A stretch of 64,000 nt of DNA from Hepsetus odoe (taxonomy: Eukaryota > Chordata > Actinopteri > Characiformes > Hepsetidae), in contig CM029384.1 of the NCBI GenBank assembly GCA_017165825.1, positions 10,398,867-10,462,866 on the forward strand, in the 5' to 3' direction. Of the stretch, positions 33,480-44,491 are shown piece by piece. The translations under genes and the position numbers were made by a program. How positions within the stretch are numbered: position 1 is the first letter of the stretch; the number at the start of each line of letters is the position of its first letter. The notes beneath the pieces are model-generated. The model saw only the letters and a list, made by a program, of their open reading frames with translations. It was not told where the DNA came from and ran no database searches.

Positions 33480-33532
<53 letters not shown>
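33480..33532 (+). repeat. (TG)26 microsatellite
   Basis: Perfect TG array about 150 bases after the GA array. Confidence 0.97.
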
Positions 33533-33534
<2 letters not shown>

Positions 33535-33710
33535 TGTTTTCCTACATTTTCAGGATAAAAATTACTGACCTATAAAAAGGTGCACAGGTCCGAAGCTACA
33601 TTGTTTTAACTGAAATGGCAGAACCAATTAATTCTGATTTCTGAAGGTTTGGGTTTGCAGGACCTAAGCTTTAAAAATGATTACATAAAGAAACTTGCAT
33701 TTAGATATAC

Positions 33711-33960
33711 AGTCCCCACCAAAAGTAATGAATCAACAAGTCCAATTCATTTGTTTTTTTCTATGCACTGAAAACATTTTAAGATTGAGATCAAAAGATG
33801 AGTATGAGTTTTTTTTCCTGCTATTTACATATAAATATAGTTTAATATAGTATAAGGTACATAGAACAGTTTTTCGATTGAGCAAAAGTGTTAGAACAAG
33901 ACTGTTTTTGAGGGAACCACTTCATAATAAGGGATAAGACTCCCCTGTCTTCATCTGGTA
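33711..33960 (+). mobile_element. Tc1-like element, one end only
   Basis: TACAGTCCCCACCAAAAGTA, CAAGTCCAATTCATTTG and TTGAGATCAAAAGATGAGTA follow in the order I know from the 5' end of a fish Tc1-like family. AAAAGTGTTAGAACAAGAC and TTTTTGAGGGAACCACTT come next. No transposase and no second end were found. Confidence 0.65.
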
Positions 33961-34637
33961 ACATGATTATGAAATGTTTTTTTCTGTATTTGCTAGCCTT
34001 GTTAGTCCTTTTTAGTCAGTTTGAGTGAATAGGGATGCTGCCTGCATTTGGCTGTATTTTTCTGCATGGGCGATTTTTGGACAATCCAGCAAGGGAAGCA
34101 AGGTCAGGCTCCCTGCACACTTCTCTACTTCATTTAAATATTCTGTACCAAGCCTTTGGGAAACAGGCACCACTCTGGCCTCTATGTATGCAACAGAGTA
34201 AGAGAATAACAGAAACTTTTATAGGACCTTTAATAAATCAATAAAATCAACTGCATCTTAATCCCTCTTCCCACAATCTCCCTAATACCATAAATCAGCC
34301 ACTTATTCAGAATTTACCAGATCAAGCACATTAACACTAATTGCCTGTTCATGAAATTTAGGTAGTGTCTCCAATACACCACAAAGCCCAAAACCTCCAA
34401 TTTCACAGTCACTCTGAAACTCATGTTGTCATTCTGTATTCAGAGCCTACAAATCTAAGCTGATTTTTCTATGAGAACATTTCTGAAAAATTCCATTATT
34501 TGGAGGTAAGGTGAGCTCTCCTCAGTAAATTGAAAATATTCAGTTTTTCCTTTGTAATAGAATTGCTGTTGGGGAGTTCACTTGAATTTGTCTGGGATGT
34601 AAACATCATGCAACTGGACAGTGGTGCTAAGAGAGTT
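33961..34637. other. No feature seen
   Basis: AT-rich unique DNA. Confidence 0.4.
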
Positions 34638-34880
34638 AAGTGAAAGTGACTATTCTTGTCATTGTGAGGTCACAGCACAGCACACAGTGAACCATAATGA
34701 AATTGGACCTCTGCATTTAACCCATGCAAACACCATGCAGCAGGGGGCAGCTATGAAAGCACCTGGGGAGCAGTGACAAGGATGGTATCTTGGTACGGTA
34801 AGCAAACTGGTAAGGGGTTTGAACCCACAATCTTCCAATCCTGTGGCCAGCTCCCTAACCACTAGGCCACCACTGCCTGC
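34638..34880 (-). mobile_element. Family A SINE, minus strand
   Basis: Tail AAGTGAAAGTGACTATTC, B box (reverse of GGTTTGAACCC), head CCTAACCACTAGGCCACCAC; a short deletion in the middle. Confidence 0.9.
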
Positions 34881-35344
34881 TGCTGAAGATGGGTCTGAGA
34901 AGATCTGCCATCGGAGCACTCAGCTGCATTTGTTGTCTGGTCTGGCAACTTTCTGTGGATTAGTCTGGGATGGAGTCTGGGATGGAGGCCTCATTGTAGT
35001 GGCCTCAGGCCTGTAGTTGATGATGGTCTATATATCCTGCCACATGTAGTGATGTCCGTGAATGAGTAAATGATTGAGCAAGTGAGAGTTGGATAAGTTG
35101 GATAACAAGCAGTTAAAGAGAGAGTCAACGAGAACAAGAGTCAAGGGCACTCTGCAAACTAACTGTTATAAGGGACTGGAAAATGTGCTGGAGCTGTTAG
35201 TGTGTAACTTCATTTTTCTTTGTAAATATCCAAGGTGCTTTGCTCAAGGGTAAGGAGCTTTAATGATCTGTGTAACTCCAGTCTGAAGGTACTGATGTGG
35301 TGGATGCCAGGGCTAAAGGGAGAGACAGAAACACATCTGTTACA

Positions 35345-35600
35345 GACATTTTATTTGTTAATCAAGTTCAGGGGAATTTGAGGGTCAAGCCAACACTTTT
35401 AATTCCCTGTCATGTTCTTCAAACCATTCCTGAGCCATTTTTGCAGCGTGGCAGCGCACATTATCCTGCTGTAATAGAACACTGCAGTTTGGAGATGCTG
35501 TTTTCATCAAGGGTTTTGGGTAGGTTGTACGTGTCAAAGTTACAGCCACGTGAATACTGGGACCCGAGATGTCCTGGAAACTTAAGTTTTGCTTAACCCT
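35345..35600 (-). pseudogene. Tc1-like transposase fragment
   Basis: The minus strand reads LQQDNVRCHAAKMAQEWFEE, the segment around the second catalytic aspartate of a Tc1-like transposase, with the Asp kept in QQDN. It is followed by a decayed form of the SPDLNP-type motif (NSPELD after a stop). Upstream, GPSIHVAVTLTRTTYPKP-like residues are spread over frames with small gaps. The DNA-binding half, the first Asp and the terminal repeats are absent. It belongs to a lineage different from the other Tc1 remnants here. Confidence 0.72.
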
Positions 35601-35938
35601 TGTGATTTACACAAGTTGCTTTATTTTAAGTTTCCAGGGTTTTTAAAAATATTTTTAACAGCTTTAAAATGATTTTAAATCACTTTAATATTGTTTAACA
35701 GAGTCATGAAGAGCCACGAAAAGAAAAGGTCTAAGATGGATGTTTGTCATTGTAAGGATCTGAGGTATTCTTTGGGTTTGCCTCCATTGCTTTCAGGGTG
35801 AAGTCCTGCCGATGCACTAATCTGTTTTTGGCATGTGGTCGACCTTGTGCTGTTCTAGCTGGTAGGGCATGGGGAACTGATTAAGTAATGGTGGACTGTT
35901 TAAGATTTTGACATCCCAAATTTAATAGTGAAGTAATC

Positions 35939-36020
35939 ATTTACAGCATTTAGACACTTTTATCCACTTTTATCCCACATTTACAGCTTTTAGACACTTT
36001 TATCCACAATTACTTACATC
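35939..36020 (-). repeat. Family B SINE tail remnant, duplicated
   Basis: CATTTACAGCATTTAGACAC and a TTTTATCCAC segment occur twice in tandem, 35 or so bases apart, then ATTACTTACATCAG. It is the V-type SINE tail with a local duplication. Confidence 0.6.
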
Positions 36021-36320
36021 AGTGCTTTATATCCACATCCCACAATTCTGGATTTTCTGAAGTGGGTTCCTAATATTACATCAGTTTTTCTCAAACTGGG
36101 AAAACGTCTTAAGTTGGCTTCATTATGCTGACTTTTTTCACACTTCCTAAATGAACTAATTTGTTAAAATGAGTGGTTGTGTAGGGAAAGATACATAACA
36201 TTAAGGCAATTCACCTACATCTCCCATCACAATTGGTTTTAAACAAGTAACATTTTTGGTCCCACTCATTGTAAACCAATGGCTGGTGGATTTCTCTATC
36301 ATTTTGCAATGAATTGCAAT

Positions 36321-36561
36321 GCTGCAGCGGTGGCCTAGTGGTTAGGGAGTTGGCCCCAGGATCAGAAGGTTGTGTGTTCAAATCCCAGACCAGTAGGTTG
36401 CCCTGAGATACCCTTGAGCAAGGACCATCCCATCACTGCTCCCCAGGCCCTTTAAATAGCTGCCCCCTGCTGCACATATGGGTGAAATGCAGAGGTTGAA
36501 TTTCATTGTGTTGTGCTGTGCTGTGTTTCACAATGACAAAAATTCGCTTTCACTTCCACTC
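36321..36561 (+). mobile_element. Family A SINE, plus strand, near full length
   Basis: GCAGCGGTGGCCTAGTGGTT (A box intact), B box GTGTTCAAATCCC, GCTGCCCCCTGCTGCACAT, tail TCGCTTTCACTTCCACTC. Confidence 0.93.
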
Positions 36562-37698
36562 AGCCACAGGAGAAATAAAAATCTAGACAATAATTTTCCC
36601 TATTGTTTTATAAAAAAAATGCACTGTAACAGTATGAAGTTATAGTGTATCGTACTTTACAAATACAATGCAAAAATGCTCAGACTAAAATGGACAAATA
36701 TTACAGTTCTCTTTTTTACTCCCCAGAAACCATTAGAAATGCTCTGTGCTTTAGAATAACATTATGACATGTATTTATTTGACCTGGATGTGTACTAGAC
36801 TTCAGAACTGGATTAGACCTTGCAGCTGTTGCCCACACACCTAAAGCCACTAATACAAGGTAAAATGTCTTACACCAAGCCTGTTCAATTAGGTTCTGGG
36901 GTTCTGGCGACCAGCACAATTGAGTAATTTTCCTAATCAAACATATTCACTAAGCCTGGCCATTCACAGACGAATTGGAAGAGGGCATTCTGAGCAGGAA
37001 TATTAATGGTCTTGCTGGTTTCCTGCCCTCCAGTACTGAAATCAAACACCTCTCCCTTACACATTATTATATGTATTGGGCAGTGCCAGCAGTGGTTAGT
37101 CGGTAGTTATTTCCTCACCTTTCTCACCATTGAATCATGCTGTAGTGCCAAAATTTCTCAGCTTCCATTTCCTAATGCTATAACATTAACAGTCTGATGA
37201 GCTTTTAGGAGTGAGGGCGTTTGAATGAAGAGCTGAATAGTAAAGCTTAAGTCAACAAATGTTTTTACCGTGACTCAGACTGCCTCAGCGAGTGAAAAGC
37301 ACTTTTCAATAGTGTCATTTTTCTTGGAGTCGACTCTTATTTGTCTGATAAATGTAGAATACAGCTTCAGAAATACCATGTGCAACTGAACGACAGCTCA
37401 CTCACATACTCCAAATATGTATCAGTGAATTTATTTATTTGCTTTAAAATGGCTTTCTGGTCTGGCCCTGAAGCAGAAGGGCTCTTCAGAGAGAAGAGGG
37501 TCACTGCAAAAGGTCGTCCCATCTGCATAATTTCATATTAATGTTAATGTGGGGTGTGATTGGGCTGTGCCTGCTGGTCAGTCAAGCGATGAAATTTCTT
37601 ATTTCATGCTCTCCTAAATGAATTCTTCTCAGAGGGCTGCAGAGTGTAAGAGTGGTATGCCATAGAGAGTGGAAGTGTGATTTTTGCAATAAAGCAAG
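36562..37698. other. No gene seen; 37440-37620 regulatory-looking
   Basis: 37440-37620 is GC-balanced with TGCATAATTTCATATTAATG, similar in style to vertebrate enhancers. No supported frame. Confidence 0.3.
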
Positions 37699-37699
37699 A

Positions 37700-37767
<68 letters not shown>
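37699..37767 (+). repeat. (TG)n(GA)n compound microsatellite
   Basis: About 16 TG units pass directly into about 18 GA units; explains the Val/Cys and Arg/Glu runs of the frames across it. Confidence 0.97.
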
Positions 37768-37772
<5 letters not shown>

Positions 37773-38389
37773 GAAATGCATATCTATATAGTCATCAGCA
37801 GACATTTTCCTTGCTTTGCAAAACAAGTAGTTACTCCTCATGTTGCCCACATAGAAGAAATGATCCTGACCTCAAAAAGTCATTTAAAGTCCTTTTTGAG
37901 AATACAGCAACTGAGACACACTTTTAATGTACCAACTAAATGCTCCATAGCTACAGTTCATATTCTCTGCTTCAGTAAACTCCCAGCTAGTCCTTGGCCA
38001 GAGTCATTCTCAGTAGCAGATTTGCATTCAAATGCTCCATACATTTTAATTACTGAAAAGTATGTCCTAATAAATGGGAATTGATCAGTGTTTCTATCCA
38101 GAAATCTTATGTACAGATTTCTACTAAAACAGCACATGAATTGATACCAGTGTAGTTATTTATGTATTTGAGGTAAGGTATTTATGATGGTTGTAAAGAC
38201 AAAAGTACCACTGAAATAGTTCCCTCATATCTACTAGCCACAGCACGGCCCAAGCACATCTAATTCTGAGTAAAATATGAACTATGTAGTCACAAGCATG
38301 TTTACCCAGCAGCATAAAAGCCTATATGGCTGTAAAGGCAACTTGTAGAGTGTATCGTTTCTAGCTGGTTAGCAGGCAGCTTTTAACAG
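37768..38389. other. No feature seen
   Basis: Unique DNA. Confidence 0.4.
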
Positions 38390-38551
38390 GCAGCGGTGGC
38401 TTAGTGGTTAGAGACTAGGTCCCAGGATTGGAAGGTCATGGGGTTGAATCCCAGACCAGTAGGTTGATCTGAGGTACCCTAGAGCAATGTACTGTTCCCA
38501 TCACTGCTCCCCGGATACTTGATATAGCTGCCCCCTGCTGCATATGTGCCT
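38390..38551 (+). mobile_element. Family A SINE, 3' truncated
   Basis: Head GGCAGCGGTGGCTTAGTGG, B box GGGTTGAATCCC with one gap, body to GCCCCCTGCTGCATATGTG; then lost. Confidence 0.9.
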
Positions 38552-39066
38552 TTTTTTGGCAGTAGAGTTGCAGGACAGGCGCAATAGTTCAACCTGCATC
38601 ATGGAAAAAATATATTCCTTAATTTACTCTAGGTATAGCTGTTAAAACACTCCCTGCCTGCATAGAACAGATCATAGATGCAGAGCAGAGCGGGGACTAG
38701 CTATTTAAAGAAGGCTGAAGTCTCTGTCTCACTTGACCACCACCCGCTGAACTCCTCGGAACGCCAGCGCAGCATGAGTCCACGGATGATCAATTACATT
38801 TAGTTGCTACTGCCAGTGATAAAAGTGATAAAATATGACTTTCTCATGGAAGAGCAAAAAACATATTTGGTGATATTTTAACTTTTTTATTGCTGCCTTT
38901 TTCATTATTATTATTATTATTTTTTTATAAAAAAGCTTAATTACAAGCAATATAATGTTTCTGAACCAACAGCATGGACCAATTTGTCTCTTTTATGCTG
39001 TAAAAGAAAAAAAGAAACAGTTTAACTTGGAAAATGCATAATATCTATAAAATCCTCTTTATATTG

Positions 39067-39319
39067 AAAGTGACAACCCTTGTCATTGCGAGGTCACAGC
39101 ACTGCACACCATGAACCACAACGAAATTGGACCTCTGCTTTTAACCCATGCACACAAACACCGTGCAGCAGTGGGCAGCTATTGAAAGCGCCCGGGGAGC
39201 AGCGACAGGGACGGTACCTTGCTCAGGGGTACCTCAGGGCAACCTACTTTTTGAGAGACTCAAACCCACAATCTTCCAATGCAGGGCCAACGCCCTAACC
39301 ACTAGGCCACCGCTGCCCC
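39067..39319 (-). mobile_element. Family A SINE, minus strand, near full length
   Basis: Tail GAAAGTGACAACCC, body, B box (reverse of GACTCAAACCC), head CCTAACCACTAGGCCACCGC. Confidence 0.93.
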
Positions 39320-40183
39320 GCTATTATTGTATTAACAGTATAGCTTGTGGTCATGACTATTATTTAGGTTCACCCCAAGCAGCAGAATCTACTTTCCAGC
39401 TCTAGGTTTTGTAATCGCTGGTAATTTACTAAACTGCTGTACCTGATTGGCCACTACTAGCTTCCTATAGCCTACTAGCAATCACAAATTTCAGGTCTAC
39501 AGGCTGCATTTGTAAACCTATCCATTACAGCTTCATTTGTGTCAAAGTACATCTCCATTCTTCACCTCTAAATGTAGTTATGGCCAGTTTAGACTCCTCA
39601 TTAATGGAATTGTTGGCAATGTTCTGTACAGCATGTCCAACCAAGCAGCTGAATCTGTGAAAGAACAGAGATGATGGGGAGGAGGCTGATGTGCCTTTGT
39701 AGACTTGATCAGTATCGCTGATAAAGGCTGCTTTACATCAGTGCTGTTCTGAGTTTTTAGGTATTTTCTTAGTTACAGTTTTGAGTTGCTATATGGACTG
39801 AGAGGTGCAGGAGGTTAATTCACTTTTTCTATGCATGTTCAGTTCAATCGTATCATCTTTCTAATGTTCAGCCAAGAAAATGACAGCTGCCACAACAGGC
39901 CTCTGGCTTGAACCAATTATTTTGCAAACTCATGCAAACGGAATGATTACAGATATTTCCAATTTAATGTCACTGTTTTGTTTTTTCAGACTTTCATGAG
40001 AGGTCAAATCAAGTATTAATAATGAATAAAATTATTTAAAATTTGTTAAATAACACTTTTCCTAAAAGGAAATCAATTATTATTTAATTATTATAGTCTG
40101 TCTAGAATGTAATAATTGTCCAGGCTAGACAAAAGAAAAGAAATCTATAGCATGGGGTGACTTGACCAAAAACAAAAAGCTCT
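39320..40183. other. No gene seen
   Basis: Unique DNA, AT-rich toward the end. Confidence 0.4.
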
Positions 40184-40184
40184 T

Positions 40185-40224
<40 letters not shown>
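40184..40224 (+). repeat. (CT)n microsatellite
   Basis: CT array with one interruption. Confidence 0.95.
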
Positions 40225-40421
40225 AGCTGGCTAAAGGGTGAAAATCAATATCAGAGATTTCACAGTCAGAAAGCAGTATAGCATCACTGTGGTTTATATC
40301 ACTGTAATGCATCATCATTATCTGCTATGCTAAGCAGTACATCTAAACTTTGATGTAATGAATTAATTTGTCCTAGTTGTATACTTTTCTTTCTTTTCTT
40401 ATTAATAATTTGGAAGAAGGA

Positions 40422-40449
40422 CACACACACACACACACACACACACACC
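40422..40449 (+). repeat. (AC)14 microsatellite
   Basis: Perfect AC array just left of the palindrome. Confidence 0.95.
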
Positions 40450-40452
40450 AAA

Positions 40453-40483
40453 TGCATGAATCTTGCATTATAAAAGTGTAACT

Positions 40484-40555
<72 letters not shown>

Positions 40556-40584
40556 TTACACTTTTATAATGCAAGATACATGCA
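40453..40584. repeat. 132-base palindrome: 32-base arms around (TA)n
   Basis: The left arm 40453-40484 (TGCATGAATCTTGCATTATA, AAAGTGTAACTT) is the reverse complement of the right arm 40553-40584 with one mismatch. A pure TA array, itself self-complementary, fills the middle, so the whole block can fold back. Confidence 0.95.
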
Positions 40585-40782
40585 GCATACACACACACAG
40601 TACTGTGCAAAAGTTTTAGTATATGGGAAAATGTCAGAAACAAGAATGCTCAGAAATATAAATAATGACATTATTTTATCAATTTACATAAAATGCAAAA
40701 GGAGTTTAACAAAAGAAAAAATCTAAATCAAATCAATATTTGGTGTTACTACCTTTTGATTCAAACTTATACTGTCTTGGGG

Positions 40783-40966
40783 CTGTATTTAGTGGTTAGC
40801 GCACACATGCTCTAAAGATCGTGATTCTAACCTTCCCAGTAGGTTGCCCTGAGGTACCCTTGAGCAAGGTGCTGTCCCTCACTGCTCCCTGGGTGCTTTC
40901 AATAGCTTCCCACTGCCATGGTGTTTGAGTGTGCATGGGTTAAATGTACAGGTCCAGTTTTTGGTG
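40783..40966 (+). mobile_element. Family A SINE nested in a Tc1-like element
   Basis: TTAGTGGTTAGCG (A box remnant), GTAGGTTGCCCTGAGGTACC, GAGCAAGGTGCTGTCCC, GGGTTAAATG; the 3' tail is lost. Confidence 0.85.
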
Positions 40967-40984
40967 TGTCTGGATTACATGAAG

Positions 40985-41140
40985 AGACAGAAGGATGTGA
41001 GGAAGCCTACATCCACAGAAGATCTGTGCTTAGTTCTCCAAGATGTTTGGAACAAACTACCAGCCGAGTTCCTTCAAAAACTGTGCAAGTGTACCTAGAA
41101 GAATTGATGCTGTTTTGAAGGCAAAGGGTGGTCACACCAA
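40985..41140 (+). pseudogene. Tc1-like transposase C-terminal remnant
   Basis: Around 41031 one frame reads LVLQDVWNKLPAEFLQKLCK. After a one-base frame change it continues RRIDAVLKAKGGHTKY to a stop near 41140. The ending KAKGGHTKY is the usual C-terminus of many fish Tc1 transposases. All catalytic residues are missing, so it is only the tail of the gene between the nested SINE and the right terminal repeat. Confidence 0.8.
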
Positions 41141-41296
41141 ATATTGATTTGATCTAGATTTCTCTTTTGTTCATTCACTGCATTTTGTTGATCAATGAAA
41201 ATAACTAACACTTCCAATGATTAACACTTCCATTTTTGAAAGCATTCTTTGTTTACAGCATTTTTTCCACACCTGCCTAAAACCTTTGCACAGTAC

Positions 41297-42265
41297 ATAT
41301 ATATATATATATCTTTTATATACTAATTTGTCTGTCAGTTTAGAACTATCTATAACTATGGTTTACTAGACAATGTTGAAATATTGATGCATAAATATTG
41401 ATAGTTTTACTTTAGATGCAAATCAGAACACAAGGTCTTGATTAGACTTTCCCAGAAAACATATTTAAAGTCTACTCAGTTCCCCAACAGCACTCTTTGG
41501 TCAAATGCAACCAAGTTTAACCTGTACCTGAGTACAGACTGGCCAATTCCAATGGCTTCTTCAAATGGAGCCAAGAAATGCAAACTTTGTTTCCATGGAA
41601 ATGGAGGTTCCAACAGATGTGCCCTTTGCAGCTTACCATATACTAAAATTCATGCTTAGCAGTGAAGTTTATTTGTAAATCAGTTAATAAAATAAAATGA
41701 AAGTATAAACTCATTCTGCAATTTTTAGTTACCAGATTTTGTAGCTTTTAAGGTTGCTAGGCAACAGGAATTATGCTTTGTCTGTAGACCATCTCATTTT
41801 GAGCTTTGGCTTTTGGCCCAGTCTTTCCTTCACAGCCTCTAAAGGCCACACCTATGCAGACCACATCCTTTGAAACATGCTGCTCTTGAATTAGCATTCG
41901 TCTATAGAGCCACACACTTTTCATTTACCTAACACAAAACTGAAGGCAGAAGACCCCAAACAAAAAGTAACTGAATGTGACAATAAATTGGATCACATAA
42001 GAGGAGATGTTATATTATATTTGAAATTGTGTATGTTTGTCTGGTTTTAAGCCTCTGAAAATAGTGGGGCAATGTTTAAATGCTTGTAATTCCTGAAAGC
42101 TGAATGCAATACATTGGTCAAAACTCAGGAATTGAAGCTGAAAGTCTACACTTTTATTGCATCCTGATTGCTTTTTTTATTGTGGTGCCACAGAGGTAAA
42201 ATGACAAATAACTGGCCAAATATGCATGGAAGTGTAGATGTCAATTTATGCATCTATTTATAGGC
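41297..42265. other. No gene seen
   Basis: A short TA run (about 41297-41312), then unique AT-rich DNA. Confidence 0.4.

Positions 42266-42300
<35 letters not shown>
42266..42300 (+). repeat. (GT)n microsatellite
   Basis: Perfect GT array. Confidence 0.95.
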
Positions 42301-42302
<2 letters not shown>

Positions 42303-42896
42303 AGGTTTCTAAGTGTAGATTCTATATCTGTACTTTCTTAAATTAGCACTTTCTCTATCACCTCCCTTTGCCTGCATGACGACCCCCGAGTCAGACTGCT
42401 GAAGGGTGTGGTGAGCTGAGGTGGATTCTAGCAGCTCTGCAGGGGTCCATTCTGTTCCAGGGCCTGCAGCGGTGTTCTAACTGAGACAGCAGGCGCTGCG
42501 AAACGGCATTCTGTCAGTAATGAGGAGACACACTGGTTCCAAGACTGCAGTGGGCCCAGTGCTAAGAATCCCAGCTGGGGGGTAGTTATTGCTCAGTACC
42601 ACTGCAGCTAGAGCTGTAGTGCAAATTCGCCTGCAGAAAGCCAACCCCACACACAGCTCAGTTATTACCTCTTCAAATCTTCATTTCAGAAGTCCCATCT
42701 GCTTGATCCTCGGTAGCACTAACCACTGAGCTGCACCCTGGACATCTGAACGGTGGACAATAGGACAGTAATATAATAATTTGTAATATATTACACTTCA
42801 ATAAGCATTTAAGCATCATTAGTGCTAAAAATGTCATCTTTGTGGCCTAATCATGTTAGCTGTTTACAGGTGACTGTTAAACAAAGAACAATGCTG
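42301..42896. other. No gene seen; 42360-42720 GC-balanced
   Basis: 42360-42720 is GC-rich for this window and repeat-free; no splice-bounded frame was found. Confidence 0.3.
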
Positions 42897-43027
42897 AGAC
42901 TAGGCTCAGCAAGTTTGTGGGTTTGAATCCCAGACCAGTAGGTTGCCCTGAGGTTCCCTTAAGCAAGGTACCGTCCCCAACACTGCTCTGTGGATGCTCA
43001 ATATGGTGGCCCACTGCTGCACATTGA
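42897..43027 (+). mobile_element. Family A SINE fragment
   Basis: B box GGGTTTGAATCCC, then CAGTAGGTTGCCCTGAGG and GGCCCACTGCTGCACAT. Both ends are lost. Confidence 0.85.
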
Positions 43028-44429
43028 ATTTAAAAGCACATAGCTTCTCAAAGCTGTTCCAGAGTAATCCAATTAGAGTTAATAAAGTATGTCTAATTAA
43101 AAATATATATATTTTTCATTTCTTCTTTTTCACCAGGGTGGGGCTTTGCAAGCTCCACAATATTGTCAGTAGTACAAATGCCAATGAATGACAGATTGGC
43201 TGGTGCTGTTCAACTTTATATAGATTATGTAGGTTGTGATAGCTTATATTAAATGTAGTTTTGTGTCCAAAAGCTTACAAAAGCGCTGTGGATTTTTGCC
43301 ACAATACCCATCCATAATCAACAACTCAGAGGGAAAAAAAGCTCTGTTACTCTCATTACGCTAGAGCTCATAACTTAATGACTCATAACTTGGGCGCTAA
43401 GTGCTTAAGAGGTGGGCAGAGCCGGAACACCCACACTCAGCCTAACGTGTCCAGCAGCAGTGTGTGAGTGTGTGAGTGTGTGTGTCTGAGTGGGAGCACT
43501 CTACATATGGCCACACTCAAACTGTTTCAGCGCCACAGGTGGAACTCAATTAGAGCCCTTTAGAGTTCACACGTTTCAGCCACCAACCACTGAGAAAATG
43601 GCTCATTTTGGCAAAATGGAAGTAAGGCAGTGACAATTACTGTCTCTCGCTGCTCAGCCTCATCTTCACTACATCTCTGTCTCCTCTTTGACAAGTACAT
43701 TGCATCAGAGTCAGGCCAAAAGCTAGATGCAGAATGAAACTGTACCAGCCAAGAAGAATATGAATCGTGAAGGAAGGCACCTGTTCGTCTGTTATGGATT
43801 AATATTTGCACTGCTGGTGTAAAATGGAAATTAGTTTTGATGTATAATTACACAGATTTAAATAAAGACCTGCTTTTGGTCACTGTCCTATAGTGCCATA
43901 GCACCATCATCTGCACATTTCAGGTTTTACCTGACATTTGCCATGAAGATCACTTTTAGATCCTGGGTCCTGGGACTGCTTTATTTTCAGCACTGTTCTA
44001 TTGCTTGTAATAATGAAGCAAATCTACTGCATAGCATGAACTACTTGTAAGAGTGTTATGGCTGAGCTTCCAGGGTTCCAGTTGCAAATGGTAGAAATGG
44101 TAGAAGCCAAGTTTACATACTAATTTGTAGCAAGGATGTGTATGTAGCCTGTGTGAAAAAGGGATCTATCTTGATAGTTATTAAAACGATTTAGCGGAAA
44201 TGTTTCACTTATCTCTGTGCTGCAGAGTCATTTTGTCATGGAAAAACTGATGTTTAAGAAATAATTTCTGAGACAAGCCTAAATGTTTTTTATTTCCCTC
44301 AAAAGATTGTGGTATTTCCAACACTGGTAACATATTATAGTTATATTTTTATGAGATCTCAGCATACAATTTAAAAATAGTCACAAACTCAAATGGGAGT
44401 TATAAACTCAGTGCTGTGGCAATAATTCT
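43028..44429. other. No gene seen
   Basis: Unique DNA with an imperfect GTGTGAGTGTG run at about 43460-43490. 43320-43800 is GC-balanced. Confidence 0.4.
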
Positions 44430-44453
44430 GTTCTATTCTATTCTATTCTATTC
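44430..44453 (+). repeat. (TTCTA)n pentanucleotide microsatellite
   Basis: About five units of TTCTA, about 20 bases before the CTCF-like site. Confidence 0.9.
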
Positions 44454-44473
44454 TTCTGAATCTGGCCGGCAGT

Positions 44474-44491
44474 GGCCACTAGAGGGCGCTC
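44474..44491 (+). promoter_or_regulatory. Strong CTCF-like binding site
   Basis: GGCCACTAGAGGGCGCTC matches the known vertebrate CTCF core (CCACYAGRKGGCGC) at every fixed position. CTCF is a zinc-finger protein that anchors chromatin loops. The orientation of the motif is plus. It lies in unique sequence, not in a recognised SINE. Confidence 0.6.

Larger units (their letters stand above)
40598..41296 (+). mobile_element. Tc1-like element, deleted, with SINE inserted
   Basis: Left end CAGTACTGTGCAAAAGTTTT and right end reading CTAAAACCTTTGCACAGTAC form the inverted termini. Subterminal sequences match the MITE at 20816-21066. The transposase is mostly gone and a family A SINE sits at 40783-40966. 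Confidence 0.85.

Noticed and set aside
35228..35258. GTGCTTTGCTCAAGGGTAAG, SINE-like
   Set aside because: Too short; no further family A sequence on either side.
40299..40726. Frames with long Tyr-Ile runs on both strands
   Set aside because: They translate the TA array of the palindrome.
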